A stretch of DNA of 64,000 nucleotides from Pseudoalteromonas shioyasakiensis (GCF_001550135.1 NZ_LRUE01000013.1:142009-206008), one strand, 5' to 3'. Counted from the stretch's first letter, positions 7,914 to 18,162 are shown. The notes: generated from the letters alone by a model not told the origin. Program-made: numbers and translations.

Positions 7914-8659
7914 AAAAACTAGTCAGTCTTATTGCAGTTATGAGTTTATCGGCTTGTGCCAGCAAAGAGTTACCTAAACCTGTTATTGATAACAGTCATA
8001 AACAACTTGTGGTGGTGGTCGCTAATGATAGTGATGCCATTGATGCCACTCTTTATCGCTTTGAAAAAACCGCTGGCAGCTGGCAACAACAAGGCCAGCA
8101 ACACGCGGTGGTACTAGGTCGTACTGGCCTTGCGTGGGGAGTGGGGCTGCATCCTGCACAGCCAGGTCAGCAAAAACAAGAAGGCGATGGTAAAGCGCCA
8201 GCAGGTATTTTTGAACTTGGTACTGCTTTTGGTTATTTAGATTCATTGCAAACGAACCTCAGTTATCAAGCAATGACAGCAAATGATTATTGTATCGATG
8301 TGAAAGGCTCACCGTTTTACAACCAATTGGTTGATAAAACACAAGTTGGTGAAGACGCCGTAAAAGACTCTTCAGAGTGGATGCGTCGTGATATATACAG
8401 CCAAGATAATCTTTATAAAAAAGGCATTGTTGTTAAGCATAACCCAAGCAATATCAATGGTGCGGGTAGTTGTATCTTTATGCATTTATGGCGGGCACCA
8501 AGTAAGCCAACAGCAGGTTGTACAGCAATGACAGAAAGCGATATGGATGCTCTACTTGCTTGGTTAGATGAGCGTAAAAAACCGTTATTAGTCAGCTTAA
8601 CCAAAGCGCAATATCAACAAAAGCAAAGTCAGTGGCAATTACCTAACTTAGCTAAATAA
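7910..8659 (+). CDS. YkuD-domain lipoprotein (L,D-transpeptidase family)
   Basis: The 249-aa protein is a lipoprotein (SLSAC, Cys16) with a YkuD-type domain: conserved His192 in FMHLW and nucleophile Cys204 in TAGCTAM. The family forms or cuts L,D peptide bonds in peptidoglycan stems; given the neighbours, an L,D-carboxypeptidase or endopeptidase role on fragments is as likely as cross-linking. ATG at 7910 is preferred to the ATG at 7901 because ACGGAG then has proper spacing and the start overlaps the preceding stop as ATGA, a sign of coupled translation. Confidence 0.82.
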   Translation: MKKLVSLIAVMSLSACASKELPKPVIDNSHKQLVVVVANDSDAIDATLYRFEKTAGSWQQQGQQHAVVLGRTGLAWGVGLHPAQPGQQKQEGDGKAPAGIFELGTAFGYLDSLQTNLSYQAMTANDYCIDVKGSPFYNQLVDKTQVGEDAVKDSSEWMRRDIYSQDNLYKKGIVVKHNPSNINGAGSCIFMHLWRAPSKPTAGCTAMTESDMDALLAWLDERKKPLLVSLTKAQYQQKQSQWQLPNLAK

Positions 8660-8696
8660 AAATAATAAAATAAAAGTATTTTAATTTTGTCATAAT

Positions 8697-8717
8697 GATG
8701 GAATAATATATTCCATC
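8697..8717. promoter_or_regulatory. Palindromic operator before the MurNAc uptake operon
   Basis: A perfect inverted repeat with nine-base arms (GATGGAATA/TATTCCATC) and a three-base centre lies 22 bp before the symporter start, in AT-rich DNA where the promoter should be. The arm ATGGAATAA recurs as an inverted repeat next to the murR-like gene at 18308-18332. It is therefore the probable binding site of that RpiR-family regulator, most likely in repression. Confidence 0.72.
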
Positions 8718-8739
8718 AAGGTTTGGGTTAGGATAATAA

Positions 8740-10308
8740 ATGAGTGCAAATTACGCTTTTCTCGATTGGCTAGTATTCGCAAGTTACGGTGCAATTTTAT
8801 TGCTAAGTGGCTGGTGGTTTAATCGCAAACGCGCTAACTCAAGCCAAGATTTTTTTCTAGGCGGAAATAGCATGCCAACTTGGATGGTGGCTATTTCTGT
8901 TTTAGCGACTTCGCAATCTGCGGCAACGTTTATTGGTGGGCCTGATCAAGGCTATCAAGGTGATTTTTCATATATTGCGACCAATATCGGCGCGTTTATT
9001 GCGGCATTTATTGTATCGGCGTTTTTAATTCCAAAGTTTTACCAGCAAAAAGTGTATACCGTTTACGAACTGCTTGAAAAACGTATCGGACCAAAAGCTA
9101 AGCGCCGTAGTGGCTTGATGTATTTATTTGGCCGTGTATTTGCCAGTGGCGCCCGTTTGTATATGGCAGCGATTGCTGTGGCGATGATTCTATATGGCAA
9201 TATCGATGCCGACAGTGTGGTTATCGCAACTTTAGTACTGGCGCTTGCAGGTCTGCTTTATACCTTTTTGGGTGGCATTCGCAGCGTTATTTATTCTGAT
9301 GTACTGCAAAGTATCGTTTATGTCAGTGCGGCTATTGCGGTTATCTGGTGCTTGCTGAGTGTTATTCCGGCTGATTTCTCAACCATAATTGCGACTTTGA
9401 GTGAGCCAAGTCCTGGTGCAGACTCAAAACTCGCGCTGTTTAAATTTGATTTAGATTTTGGCCCGTCAGGGGTATTTAACATGGCCTCTGTGTTAACGGG
9501 GTTTGTGCTGTTAAATATCGCCGCATTTGGTTTAGACCAAGATATGACGCAGCGCTTATTAACCTGTAAAAGTCCAAAAGAAGGCAGTAAAGCGTTATTA
9601 CTATCGGTGGTGATGGTGATCCCGGTTATGGCTATTTTTATCTTTATTGGTTTGCTGCTTTATATTGTTTATCAGCAACCTGCATTAATGAATAACGAAG
9701 CTGGGCAAACGGTTGTACAAGAATTTAACGGCGAAAAAATCACTATCTTTATGTACTACGTATTAAACGAAGTACCAGCCGGGGTTAAAGGTTTAGTTAG
9801 CGTGGGTATTATTGCAGCTGCTATTTCTACTTTGAACTCAGGGCTTAGTTCGATGTCTTCAGTCATTGTACAAGATATCTATCGCCCGTATTTAGAAAAA
9901 CATAACAAGCAAGTAAGCGATCATCACTTTGTAAAAGCGGGTCGTGTGGGTATGGCACTAGTGAGCCTTGCCTTAGCGCTGATGGCTATTCTTTGTTATT
10001 TCTGGCAGCAATACAGTGATATGCCATTATTAAAATTTGCGTTAAGTGTAATGGTATTTTCGTACAGCGGTTTGTTAGGTGTGTATTTTACTACCTTGTT
10101 CACCAAACGAGGCAGTGAAGGCTCAGTGTTAGCAGCGCTAATAGCGGGCTTTATGGTGACCTTATTAATGCAGCCGTACATGATTGACTGGTTACTACCC
10201 GAATCAATGCGCTTTTACTTAGGATTTACTTGGCAGCTATGCATAGGTACATTGCTCGCAACATTGGTGTGTTGCCTTGGTAAAGCGGCAGACGAGAAGA
10301 GTGCGTAA
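8740..10308 (+). CDS. Sodium:solute symporter, probable N-acetylmuramate importer
   Basis: This 522-aa inner-membrane protein of the SSS family has about 13 predicted hydrophobic spans, the early RxxxDFFLGG motif after the first helix and the conserved SxSAATFIGG segment. SSS members import sugars, sialic acids or amino acids with Na+. The stop codon abuts the sugar kinase gene, which is followed by MurQ, so the cargo is most likely MurNAc taken up unphosphorylated, in place of the PTS uptake used in E. coli. A palindromic operator lies just upstream. Family is certain; substrate is inferred from context. Confidence 0.88.
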   Translation: MSANYAFLDWLVFASYGAILLLSGWWFNRKRANSSQDFFLGGNSMPTWMVAISVLATSQSAATFIGGPDQGYQGDFSYIATNIGAFIAAFIVSAFLIPKFYQQKVYTVYELLEKRIGPKAKRRSGLMYLFGRVFASGARLYMAAIAVAMILYGNIDADSVVIATLVLALAGLLYTFLGGIRSVIYSDVLQSIVYVSAAIAVIWCLLSVIPADFSTIIATLSEPSPGADSKLALFKFDLDFGPSGVFNMASVLTGFVLLNIAAFGLDQDMTQRLLTCKSPKEGSKALLLSVVMVIPVMAIFIFIGLLLYIVYQQPALMNNEAGQTVVQEFNGEKITIFMYYVLNEVPAGVKGLVSVGIIAAAISTLNSGLSSMSSVIVQDIYRPYLEKHNKQVSDHHFVKAGRVGMALVSLALALMAILCYFWQQYSDMPLLKFALSVMVFSYSGLLGVYFTTLFTKRGSEGSVLAALIAGFMVTLLMQPYMIDWLLPESMRFYLGFTWQLCIGTLLATLVCCLGKAADEKSA

Positions 10309-11220
10309 ATGGCTGTACGCTATGTTTTAGCCATCGATGGTGGCGGCACCAAAGTGTTAGCAGAGCTAAAAGAGCAGGCAAGTGGCGCGACTTTTCGTGC
10401 CCAAGCGGGTTCGGCATCAATTTCGAATGATCTTGATTTAGCGTTAGAAAACATTGTTAAAGTGACCCGCGATGTATGCCAGCAAAGTGGCGCTGAGCCT
10501 AGTGAAATCGTCACCGTTATGGGGGTTGCTGGTGGCTCATCGCAGAGCCTTGCAGAGCAATTAACAGTGATGCTCAAGCTGGTGTATGAAATAGAATTTG
10601 CCAGTTTGCAAATTACCAGTGATGCAATTACGTCATTATATGGTGCTAATCTTGGTGAACCATGTGTGGTTATTGCACTTGGCACCGGTGCTGTTGGCGC
10701 ACGATTAAACGCCCAAAAGCAAACTAAGTTGGTGAGTGGCTGGGGCTTTACCATTGATGATTTTGGCGGTGGTGCCCGCATCGGCCTGATGGCTGTGCAG
10801 CAACTATTAAACGATATAGATATTTATGATTTACCAAAAAGCCGATTAACGATTCGTTTGAGTGAGCAGCTAGGATGCACTCGTCAAACAATTAGTAGTT
10901 GGCTTAAACAAGCAAAACCCGCGGATTATGCAGCATTTAGCCCGTTGGTGTTTAGCTTACAAAGCGACTGTGAGGCGGCAAAAGCGGTTTTAACAGAGCA
11001 CACCCAGTCGGTGGTTCGGTTAATAAATAAAAGCCGAGGTAACTCGCCGTTACCGGTGATTTTAATTGGTGGTTTGGCGAAAGTCAGCCAACCGTTATTG
11101 CCACTTGCCTTACAAAACGAATTATCTCCTTGTAAGGGAGATTCATTAACTGGTGCCGCCATTTTAGCGGCAAAGCATTACCATGACATTATTGAAAAAG
11201 GACAACCCAATGAGCCCTGA
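10309..11220 (+). CDS. BadF/BadG-type amino-sugar kinase (MurNAc kinase candidate)
   Basis: The 303-aa cytoplasmic kinase belongs to the ASKHA/BadF family that includes N-acetylglucosamine kinases. The phosphate-1 motif DGGGTK is at 10-15 and a second ATP-binding motif (GTGAVGAR) lies near 125-132. Together with MurQ, the expected reaction is ATP-dependent phosphorylation of imported MurNAc to MurNAc-6-phosphate. The ATG directly follows the symporter stop and its end overlaps murQ, so the three proteins are made as a unit. GlcNAc as an additional substrate cannot be excluded. Confidence 0.85.
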   Translation: MAVRYVLAIDGGGTKVLAELKEQASGATFRAQAGSASISNDLDLALENIVKVTRDVCQQSGAEPSEIVTVMGVAGGSSQSLAEQLTVMLKLVYEIEFASLQITSDAITSLYGANLGEPCVVIALGTGAVGARLNAQKQTKLVSGWGFTIDDFGGGARIGLMAVQQLLNDIDIYDLPKSRLTIRLSEQLGCTRQTISSWLKQAKPADYAAFSPLVFSLQSDCEAAKAVLTEHTQSVVRLINKSRGNSPLPVILIGGLAKVSQPLLPLALQNELSPCKGDSLTGAAILAAKHYHDIIEKGQPNEP

Positions 11221-12145
11221 GCACGTCTTTAAGCAACAACGTGAGTTACTCGAAGAGTTAAACGGTATTGTCTCTGAAGGACAAAACCCAGACACTTTGG
11301 ATATCGATCTGCTCAGCTCCACTGAGATCCTCACTAAAATCAATAATGAAGATCACAAAGTAGCGGGTGCCGTGAAACTTGTGATCCCACAAATTAGTGA
11401 AGCTGTCGATCATGTCGTTGAAGCATTTCAACAAGGTGGCAGGTTAATTTACATTGGTGCTGGTACCAGTGGTCGTTTGGGTATTTTGGATGCGGTTGAA
11501 TGTGCGCCTACCTATAGCGTAAGCGATCAGCAAGTGCTCGGTATTATTGCTGGTGGTGACACCGCGGTTAAAAAAGCCGTAGAAGGCGCTGAAGATAGTA
11601 CCACGTTTGCTATTATAGACTTAAAAAATGCCAATTTAACCAGTAAAGATGTCGTGGTTGGTATTGCCGCCAGTGGTCGTACACCGTATGTTTGCTCGGC
11701 AATAGAATACGCTAAATCACTTGGTTGTGTCACTGTAGGTGTCACTTGTAACCCTGATTCAGCGGTGATGCGTTTACCACAAATCGGCATTTGCCCTGTG
11801 GTGGGTGCTGAAGCTGTGACTGGCTCTACACGTATGAAATCGGGTACTGCACAAAAACTCGTACTGAATATGCTAAGCACAGCTAGCATGATCCGCACAG
11901 GTAAGGTGTATAAAAACCTGATGGTTGATGTGAATGCTAGTAATGAAAAGCTGCACGCTCGTGCTATTCGTATTGTGATGCAAGCAACAGATTGTACACA
12001 GCAGCAAGCAGTGGATGCATTAAAGCAAGCAGAGCAAAGCGCAAAACTGGCTATTTTAATTGTGTTAACCGGAAAACCAGCTCCTGAAGCAAAACAGTTA
12101 TTGTCTAAAGCGGGTGGCTTTTTACGTAAGGCGGTTGAGGAATAA
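11210..12145 (+). CDS. murQ: N-acetylmuramic acid 6-phosphate etherase MurQ
   Basis: The 311-aa enzyme cleaves the lactyl ether of MurNAc-6-phosphate, giving GlcNAc-6-phosphate and D-lactate. The SIS-domain phosphosugar loop GAGTSGRLG (83-91), the family Glu97 in VECAPTY, and the second signature [12 protein letters not shown] are all present. The ATG at 11210 is chosen because AAGGA precedes it by seven bases; an earlier ATG lacks this. It overlaps the kinase gene by 11 bases and the next gene by one, so it sits in the middle of a tight operon. Confidence 0.96.
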   Translation: MSPEHVFKQQRELLEELNGIVSEGQNPDTLDIDLLSSTEILTKINNEDHKVAGAVKLVIPQISEAVDHVVEAFQQGGRLIYIGAGTSGRLGILDAVECAPTYSVSDQQVLGIIAGGDTAVKKAVEGAEDSTTFAIIDLKNANLTSKDVVVGIAASGRTPYVCSAIEYAKSLGCVTVGVTCNPDSAVMRLPQIGICPVVGAEAVTGSTRMKSGTAQKLVLNMLSTASMIRTGKVYKNLMVDVNASNEKLHARAIRIVMQATDCTQQQAVDALKQAEQSAKLAILIVLTGKPAPEAKQLLSKAGGFLRKAVEE

Positions 12146-13323
12146 TGCGTTTTTTAACTGTTTTATTTGTTAGTTGTTTTGCGCTTTTAGGTTGCCAAGA
12201 AGCGCCTGAAAATGTGCCTAAAAATGCACAGCCTTTACAGGTGGGCGCAGCCAATTTTCAAGCTTATGTACCTGCATTAACAGGGAAACGTGTTGGCTTG
12301 GTCGTTAATCAAACATCAGTGGTGAATGGTCAACATTTGGTTGATGCATTACTTGATAAAGGCGTTGTGGTTAGCAAAATATTTGCTCCAGAGCATGGCT
12401 TTCGCGGCGACCATGACGCTGGTGCTCACGTTAAAAGCACAGTAGATGCTAAAACCGGCATTGATGTTGTGTCGATTTATGGCAGTAATAAAAAGCCAAG
12501 CCCTGAGATGCTTGCTGATTTAGACGTCATTATTTTTGATATTCAAGATGTTGGTGTTCGTTTTTACACTTATATCAGCTCAATGCACTACGTGATGGAA
12601 GCTGCCGCTGAAAATGGTAAAGAGGTTGTGGTACTCGATAGACCAAACCCGAATATAGCTTATATGGATGGGCCTATCCTTGACCCAAAATTTCGCTCAT
12701 TTGTTGGTATGCACGAAATACCTGTTTTACACGGTTTGACAGTGGCTGAGCTTGCTCAGATGATCAAAGGTGAAGGTTGGATAAATGACGCTGATAAGCT
12801 TAAGCTGAGTGTCGTGCCTGTTGCGAATTATGACCGCACTATGGCTTATGAGCTACCAATAAAGCCAAGTCCTAACTTACCAAATGCCCAATCAATTGCG
12901 CTTTATCCATCTTTGTGTTTCTTTGAAGCTACGCCTGTGACTATTGGCCGCGGTACTGATTTTCCGTTTCAAGTTGTCGGTTACTCGCCAGTTAAACTGG
13001 GCGAATTTAGTTTTACGCCTAGGGCGATTAAAGGCGCTTCAATGCACCCTAAATTCAAAGGGGTCGAAGTATTTGGTCAAGACTTACGAGATGCTGATAT
13101 TCATGGCCTAGATTTAAGCTTGTTTATTTCGGTTTATCAAAAGCTAAGTGCGAATGAGCAAACGTTTTTTGAACGCGCTGATTTTATGGATAAACTTGCA
13201 GGGACTGATAAATTGCGTTTAGCCATTGAAGCAGGCCAAACTGAGCAGCAAATAAAGCAAAGCTGGCAAGCCGACTTAAGTGCTTTTAAACGCAAGCGCT
13301 CCCCGTATTTGCTGTATCAATAA
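12145..13323 (+). CDS. namZ: NamZ-type exo-beta-N-acetylmuramidase lipoprotein (DUF1343)
   Basis: The 392-aa protein is exported as a lipoprotein (LLGC, Cys17). It matches the DUF1343/YbbC family, whose B. subtilis member NamZ removes MurNAc from the non-reducing end of peptidoglycan chains. Family landmarks are GLVVNQTS, IFAPEHGFRG with the probable catalytic Glu83, FDIQDVG, DRPNP and TIGRGTDFPF. The start overlaps the murQ stop as TAATG. In B. subtilis the homologue is encoded with MurQ, MurR and AmiE, the same set as here. It would release free MurNAc for the symporter, kinase and MurQ. A terminator follows the gene. Confidence 0.9.
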   Translation: MRFLTVLFVSCFALLGCQEAPENVPKNAQPLQVGAANFQAYVPALTGKRVGLVVNQTSVVNGQHLVDALLDKGVVVSKIFAPEHGFRGDHDAGAHVKSTVDAKTGIDVVSIYGSNKKPSPEMLADLDVIIFDIQDVGVRFYTYISSMHYVMEAAAENGKEVVVLDRPNPNIAYMDGPILDPKFRSFVGMHEIPVLHGLTVAELAQMIKGEGWINDADKLKLSVVPVANYDRTMAYELPIKPSPNLPNAQSIALYPSLCFFEATPVTIGRGTDFPFQVVGYSPVKLGEFSFTPRAIKGASMHPKFKGVEVFGQDLRDADIHGLDLSLFISVYQKLSANEQTFFERADFMDKLAGTDKLRLAIEAGQTEQQIKQSWQADLSAFKRKRSPYLLYQ

Positions 13324-13347
13324 TAACTAGTTAACTTGTTGAATAAG

Positions 13348-13372
13348 AACGAGGCACTTGCCTCGTTTTTTT
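13348..13372 (+). terminator. Terminator of the symporter-kinase-murQ-namZ operon
   Basis: A nine-base stem (AACGAGGCA/TGCCTCGTT) with a two-base loop is followed by a long T run, just after the namZ stop. It marks the end of the operon. Confidence 0.9.
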
Positions 13373-13425
13373 ATGCCTATAAAAAGCTATGTTATATTCA
13401 TGAACTTGATTTGTAAGGATATAGC

Positions 13426-13854
13426 ATGAAAGTTCATTTAATTGCCGTATTTGCATTACTCGCTGGCTGTTCACAACTCCCAAACACTACAACAACTAAC
13501 TCAACCGATGTACTCGATCTTCGTGATGATAAAAACGCAGCAGAGCAGCTGTGGACACTTAAACATGCAACAAAGCCCAGTTACCCTAAAGCAGCTTTAA
13601 TATCTAAGCAGACGGGCTGTGCGCGCTTTATTATTACTATTGATAAACAAGGTAATACCACCGATATCCGTTTTGTAGAGAGCTTCCCAGAAGGACTATT
13701 TATCGATGTGTCGCGAGAGTCGCTTAAAACTTGGCACTGGCAGGCAAGGGAAAGTAACAGCAAATCGAGAGCGATTATTCGAACTGTGCAACTCGACTAC
13801 TTTATGAAAGAAGCGAGTAATATGGATGCCGCAAAAGCATTTTGTACAATTTAA
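13426..13854 (+). CDS. Small lipoprotein with a TonB C-terminal-like domain
   Basis: The 142-aa protein has a lipobox (LLAGC) and a C-terminal region resembling the TonB/TolA-like fold: YPKAAL, then a strand CARFIITIDKQGN and a helix ending in W-x-W. TonB normally contacts receptors, but here the protein is tethered by a lipid and lacks a transmembrane anchor and proline spacer, so it is not a standard energy transducer. It is encoded back to back (convergent) with the large TonB-dependent receptor. Function is unproven. Confidence 0.7.
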   Translation: MKVHLIAVFALLAGCSQLPNTTTTNSTDVLDLRDDKNAAEQLWTLKHATKPSYPKAALISKQTGCARFIITIDKQGNTTDIRFVESFPEGLFIDVSRESLKTWHWQARESNSKSRAIIRTVQLDYFMKEASNMDAAKAFCTI

Positions 13855-13875
13855 GCTTTTACTGTTTTTAAGGCA

Positions 13876-13900
13876 TAAAAAAGGGCCGCAATAGCGGCCC
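13876..13900 (-). terminator. Terminator of the TonB-dependent receptor gene
   Basis: A seven-base GC stem (GGGCCGC/GCGGCCC) with an AATA loop has an A run on its left, which reads as a T run on the minus strand. It lies 18 bases beyond the receptor stop. Confidence 0.8.
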
Positions 13901-13918
13901 CCAACAGGATTGATAAAC

Positions 13919-16900
13919 TTAGAACTTGAAGTTAAACGACAGCTGCACTCGACGTGGGCTGTAGTAGTTGCGATACTCACCAAAGGTTTCTGACGAGACA
14001 TAAGGGTTATTGTTATAACCTGTTTGACGGTCAAATACGTTGAAGATATCAGCGCGGAATTGTAGTTCCATGTCACCTGAGAATTTAAAGTCTTGGGTGT
14101 AGTTTAAGTCAAGTTGCCAGTGGCTTGGGCTACGACGGCTACCCGCAGGCTCGCTGTAACGTGTGGTACCACTTGAGTAACCGTAGATTGAACCATCCCA
14201 TGCTTCCCAAGGTTTACCCGACTGGAATACAAAGTATGCACCGATGTTCGCATCCCATGGCACAGTGTAGTAACCATACACTTTTACTTTATGTGGCTTA
14301 TCACCTGATAATGTACCGTATTTGTAATCCCAAGGGTAACGACCACGGCCATCGCCATAGTTTGATGAACCAATGAAGGTATTAGCATCTGTTGTTGCGG
14401 TAGTGTTATCTTGGTCGAAGTTACCGTAGTAATGGCTCCAAACATAAGAGGCATTGATGTAGCTGTTTTCACCTAGGTATTCAGCTTCGATGCTAGCTTC
14501 CCAGTACTTGGTTTCTCCGCCATCTACTTCGGCAATAACATAAGAAGAACCACCAATTTCATCACGGATTTCATCTAGGTTATCTACATATAAACCTTTA
14601 TCTGCAATATGCTGTGGTACGCCATCAGCATCAACGCCAGAGTAGTCAGTTAAACGCGCATTGTTTGGCATATCTTCCCAGAAATGCGATGCCTTACGGT
14701 GACGAACATGAGCACGTAATACTAAATCAGAACCCACATATTTAGTGGTACCAAGTGTAAATTCTTTGATTTGACGAGGTGTTAAATCATCAGCAAATAC
14801 TTTACCTGATGAGCCTTGACGTGGCTCTGCGTAAATTACGTTACCCGCTTCATCAAATTCAACTTCGATTTCGGCACGGGTATTACGGTCCCAAGATGCA
14901 GCACGCGCTAATGAGCTTGCTTCAGGGTTATACATTGAGAAGTTTGCAAATACTGAGTCTTGATCTGCATAATTCCAATTCACACCTAAACGCGGTTGGA
15001 TCATATCTGACCAATCTGTTTGGTACATTTTGTATTTTTCGCCTGGTGCTAACTCATAACCAGAAAGCGTGCCAGATGCCGATTTAAGACCTTGGCCATA
15101 CCAAGTATCGCGGCTTACGAGTACACCCACATTGTAAGTCCAATCACCTACTTCAATGGTATCGTTGATTTCGAAATTCAGTGTTTCCATTTCTGAGTTG
15201 ATAGCAGAAACGGCGTCTTCACCAGCAACCAAGCTCATTTGTTGTACGCGAGCACGGTAAATAACCGGGGCAGAGCTGCCTTCTTCTAAGCTTTCATCGA
15301 GGCCGCCAACATAAGAGATTCTACCCCAACCGTTTGAAAGGCGAGACAGTACTTCTTTACTTTCTTTCCATTCACCACCTACATGTAACGTATGGTAAGT
15401 ATCGCCCCAGCTAAATTCATGCTCTAGGTTTAATTCAAAGCTATCACGGTAAAAGTCGATATTATCGTATTGGTAATACGCACCAACACCGCCGCCGCCA
15501 AGCATTTCGCCGTTTTCAGTATAACCGTATTGTGCAATTAAAGGTGCGGCGCCTGCATTAAACGCAGCTATTTGCTCTGCTGTGTAGTTATCATCAGCAT
15601 CTAATAAGCTTGGTACACTGAAGTAACCCATTTCAGTTAGGTTACTTAAGTCAAGTTGACCCGTTAACGATGGCACTACAGATAGTTCTGTATCAGGTGT
15701 GGTACCAGACTCTATTTCTAATTTACTGTACTGGAATGAAAGGGTTGTTGCATCACCTAAAAGCCATGAACCATCTAAGGTAAAGATATCTTGGTCAGCT
15801 ACATCACCTGCAGATACACTGTCAGTTTCGTAAGCGCCAACTGAGCGACCTTCAATGGTCTTTTCTGAGGTACGCTGTGAAATATTAAGTAAAATATCGT
15901 CAGTAGGCGCCCAAGTTAACTTACCAAAGTATTCATCACGCACACTCTTATAGTCTTTTACTTCACCATAAGCAGTATCTTTATTAGTACGAGTTTCCTC
16001 AGGACGATAATAAGAAGTGTAGAAGTATAAAGAGTCCTCAATAAGCGGGCCGCCTAAACTTGCTGTTAACCAGCTTTTATCTAGCTCATAGCTTTCTTGG
16101 CCTGTTGGTGTTGCCACTAAACTCTTAGGTTGAACTTTGTATTCAACATTACCATGGAACTCGTCAGTACCAGATTTTGATACGGTATTGATTGAGAAAC
16201 CGCCTGAGCGATTAAAACCAACGGCTTTTGCACCACCACGATCCATAGTTACGTAAGCAACGTCATGGGTTGATGGCTCTGATGCTAGGTTACCAAACAT
16301 AGGTAAAGATACATCAACACCGTCAAAGCCGTACGAGTTATCAACACCTGAACCACCCGCAGACGGACCAAGAGTTGAGTTTTCAGATAGCTCAACACCT
16401 GGTACAAGTTTTAATAGGTCACGGTAATCTTGACCAACTGGTACGCTATTGATTGCTTCTTCACCAAGTGAGTTAGTCAGTGCAGACTTACCTTGGCGGA
16501 ATAATTTACTGCCGGTAACCGTGATGACTTCAACGTTTTCGTTAGCACCACCCATAGTGACGTTTAGGCTCGAAGTTTGTTCAAGTAAAACGTCGACAGT
16601 CATAGTTTGAGTTACACCGTTTTTATCGGTGAAAGTCAGTTCATAAGTACCCGGTTTTAACTGCGGTAAGTCATAGCTGCCGTCTTCTCGCGTAACAACA
16701 GTACGTGGTTTTGGCATCACATTACTTTTTGCTGTTACTGTGATCCCCGCCAGTGACTGCTGTGCTTCTGGTGATGATACTTTACCTTTGATCCCCCCGG
16801 TTAGATTTGCAAAGGCTGGCGCGCTGGCGAGTGCTGCGGCCATAACAACACCTGTAAAGGCTGTTTTCTTTGCGCGAAGTGCATTGCTAGTCGCTTTCGC

Positions 16901-16939
16901 TATATAGCTCATTGCGAGTGTGGATGCATGTTGTTTCAT
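13919..16939 (-). CDS. Oar-type TonB-dependent outer-membrane receptor
   Basis: The 1006-aa protein has a long N-terminal signal region (cleavage near APAFA), a carboxypeptidase-regulatory-like beta domain (about 46-130), a TonB-box-like segment (EVITVTG), a plug domain containing PVGQDYRDLLKLVPG, and a large beta-barrel ending in the outer-membrane signature FNFKF. Oar-like receptors move large molecules, often peptides or proteins, across the outer membrane using TonB energy. It is transcribed toward the namZ side and lies beside the murR-like gene, so muropeptide uptake is a reasonable guess. The assignment to family is strong; the ligand is not known. Confidence 0.9.
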   Translation of the reverse strand: MKQHASTLAMSYIAKATSNALRAKKTAFTGVVMAAALASAPAFANLTGGIKGKVSSPEAQQSLAGITVTAKSNVMPKPRTVVTREDGSYDLPQLKPGTYELTFTDKNGVTQTMTVDVLLEQTSSLNVTMGGANENVEVITVTGSKLFRQGKSALTNSLGEEAINSVPVGQDYRDLLKLVPGVELSENSTLGPSAGGSGVDNSYGFDGVDVSLPMFGNLASEPSTHDVAYVTMDRGGAKAVGFNRSGGFSINTVSKSGTDEFHGNVEYKVQPKSLVATPTGQESYELDKSWLTASLGGPLIEDSLYFYTSYYRPEETRTNKDTAYGEVKDYKSVRDEYFGKLTWAPTDDILLNISQRTSEKTIEGRSVGAYETDSVSAGDVADQDIFTLDGSWLLGDATTLSFQYSKLEIESGTTPDTELSVVPSLTGQLDLSNLTEMGYFSVPSLLDADDNYTAEQIAAFNAGAAPLIAQYGYTENGEMLGGGGVGAYYQYDNIDFYRDSFELNLEHEFSWGDTYHTLHVGGEWKESKEVLSRLSNGWGRISYVGGLDESLEEGSSAPVIYRARVQQMSLVAGEDAVSAINSEMETLNFEINDTIEVGDWTYNVGVLVSRDTWYGQGLKSASGTLSGYELAPGEKYKMYQTDWSDMIQPRLGVNWNYADQDSVFANFSMYNPEASSLARAASWDRNTRAEIEVEFDEAGNVIYAEPRQGSSGKVFADDLTPRQIKEFTLGTTKYVGSDLVLRAHVRHRKASHFWEDMPNNARLTDYSGVDADGVPQHIADKGLYVDNLDEIRDEIGGSSYVIAEVDGGETKYWEASIEAEYLGENSYINASYVWSHYYGNFDQDNTTATTDANTFIGSSNYGDGRGRYPWDYKYGTLSGDKPHKVKVYGYYTVPWDANIGAYFVFQSGKPWEAWDGSIYGYSSGTTRYSEPAGSRRSPSHWQLDLNYTQDFKFSGDMELQFRADIFNVFDRQTGYNNNPYVSSETFGEYRNYYSPRRVQLSFNFKF

Positions 16940-17250
16940 TGTTTCCCGTCCTTATATTTATATGCTTTGCTGGACTACTTACCCAATTGAGACTTATGAA
17001 CTTTAAAATTATGTTGCCCACATATTAAACAGGTGTTATTTAAGTTGGTCAAGAATATTTTTTCATTTAAAGGTTGGTTTTTAGGAATAAAATATATAAC
17101 CGATTTTAGGTAAAGATCAGTAATGACTTGCTTTAACGGGGTGCTAATTTATTCTTAGTACAATTTTGTAAGAAATTATGATTTTAAAGTCAGTCGCTTA
17201 TCGCAATTGTTTGGTAGTTTAGAGGAGAAAGAGGATTGGTAAACTGCACC
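16940..17250. other. AT-rich upstream region of the receptor gene
   Basis: No gene is visible in this stretch. It should contain the receptor promoter and a long 5' leader on the minus strand. A partial match to the operator arm (AGGAATAAAATATA near 17083) lacks the opposite arm and is not called a site. Confidence 0.5.
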
Positions 17251-17263
17251 CTAAATTAGGCAT

Positions 17264-17287
17264 AAAAAAAGCAGCCTGAGCTGCTTT
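17264..17287 (-). terminator. Terminator of the RpiR-family regulator gene
   Basis: The stem AAAGCAGC/GCTGCTTT with a CTGA loop carries a long A run on its left, a T run on the minus strand. It lies about 30 bases beyond the regulator stop codon. Confidence 0.85.
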
Positions 17288-17316
17288 AAAGTGTTTATAT
17301 AACCTTATTGAAGAAA

Positions 17317-18162
17317 TTAGTTATTCTTAAATTCGCCAACAACTTCATTAGAATGTTCTAGTAACTTACGACCTTGGCGGCTTGACTGTGTTAGAGCAAT
17401 AAACAAAATATCAATGACAAAATCTTGTGCCGTACGCGCTAAAATTGACGATAAACGTACAGACTCGCCTTCAGCAACCGAATAAAGTTTTACATCAGCT
17501 GAGTCAGCAACAAGGCTACTACCAAATTTAGTCACTGAGATCACCGAGCTTGAGTTTTTCTTAGCTTGTTTAACAACTTCGGCAATTTCGCGAGTCATAC
17601 CTGACTCACTTATCGCGATAACCAAATCACCTTTTGAAAACGTCGCAACATACGCAAGTTGTGCATGGCCATCTGGCTCTGCAATAGCTGGCATACCGAG
17701 TTTTTGTAATTTATAAGAAAAATCTTTTGCGACCAGTGCTGAGCCACCTAAACCACAAATTAAAATGCGCTTTGCAGATTTTAATAGCTCTACCGCCTTT
17801 TCGACAGCTGGTGCTTCGTTGAGGTTTTTGGTTTCGGTTAACACCGCCAATTTACTGCTTAATAGTTTTTCGGCGATTTGCTCTAGCGAGTCATTCAGAG
17901 TGATCTTGCCATGTAGCTTAGGTTCGCTGCTTTCATCGTTAAGTGCATCAATTACCGCAAGTTTAAAAGCAGGGAAGCCTTTATAACCTAACTTTTGCGA
18001 AAACTTCACCACACTTGATTGGCTTACACCAACCACTTTTGCTAGTTCAACCGATGATAAATTACGAATGGCATTCGCTGAATTTAACGTAAAGTCAGCA
18101 AGCTTAGCTTCGCTGCTCGATAGAGATTGGCGTAAGGCTTTAATTTTTACAAAAGTAGACAT
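17317..18162 (-). CDS. RpiR-family regulator, MurR-like
   Basis: The 281-aa protein has an N-terminal helix-turn-helix of the RpiR type (about 1-75, with LAKVVGVSQSSVVKFSQKLGY) and a C-terminal SIS domain (about 110-260, ICGLGGSALVAKDF) that binds phosphosugars. MurR of E. coli, the closest functional parallel, represses MurNAc genes and senses MurNAc-6-phosphate. ATG at 18162 is preferred to the GTG at 18171. The gene is divergent from the amidase gene, with a palindrome between them matching the one before the symporter, supporting local control of both operons. Confidence 0.88.
   Translation of the reverse strand: MSTFVKIKALRQSLSSSEAKLADFTLNSANAIRNLSSVELAKVVGVSQSSVVKFSQKLGYKGFPAFKLAVIDALNDESSEPKLHGKITLNDSLEQIAEKLLSSKLAVLTETKNLNEAPAVEKAVELLKSAKRILICGLGGSALVAKDFSYKLQKLGMPAIAEPDGHAQLAYVATFSKGDLVIAISESGMTREIAEVVKQAKKNSSSVISVTKFGSSLVADSADVKLYSVAEGESVRLSSILARTAQDFVIDILFIALTQSSRQGRKLLEHSNEVVGEFKNN

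Noticed and set aside
17083..17100. Half match to the operator arm upstream of the TonB-dependent receptor
   Set aside because: Only one arm is present; no inverted partner at either observed spacing.
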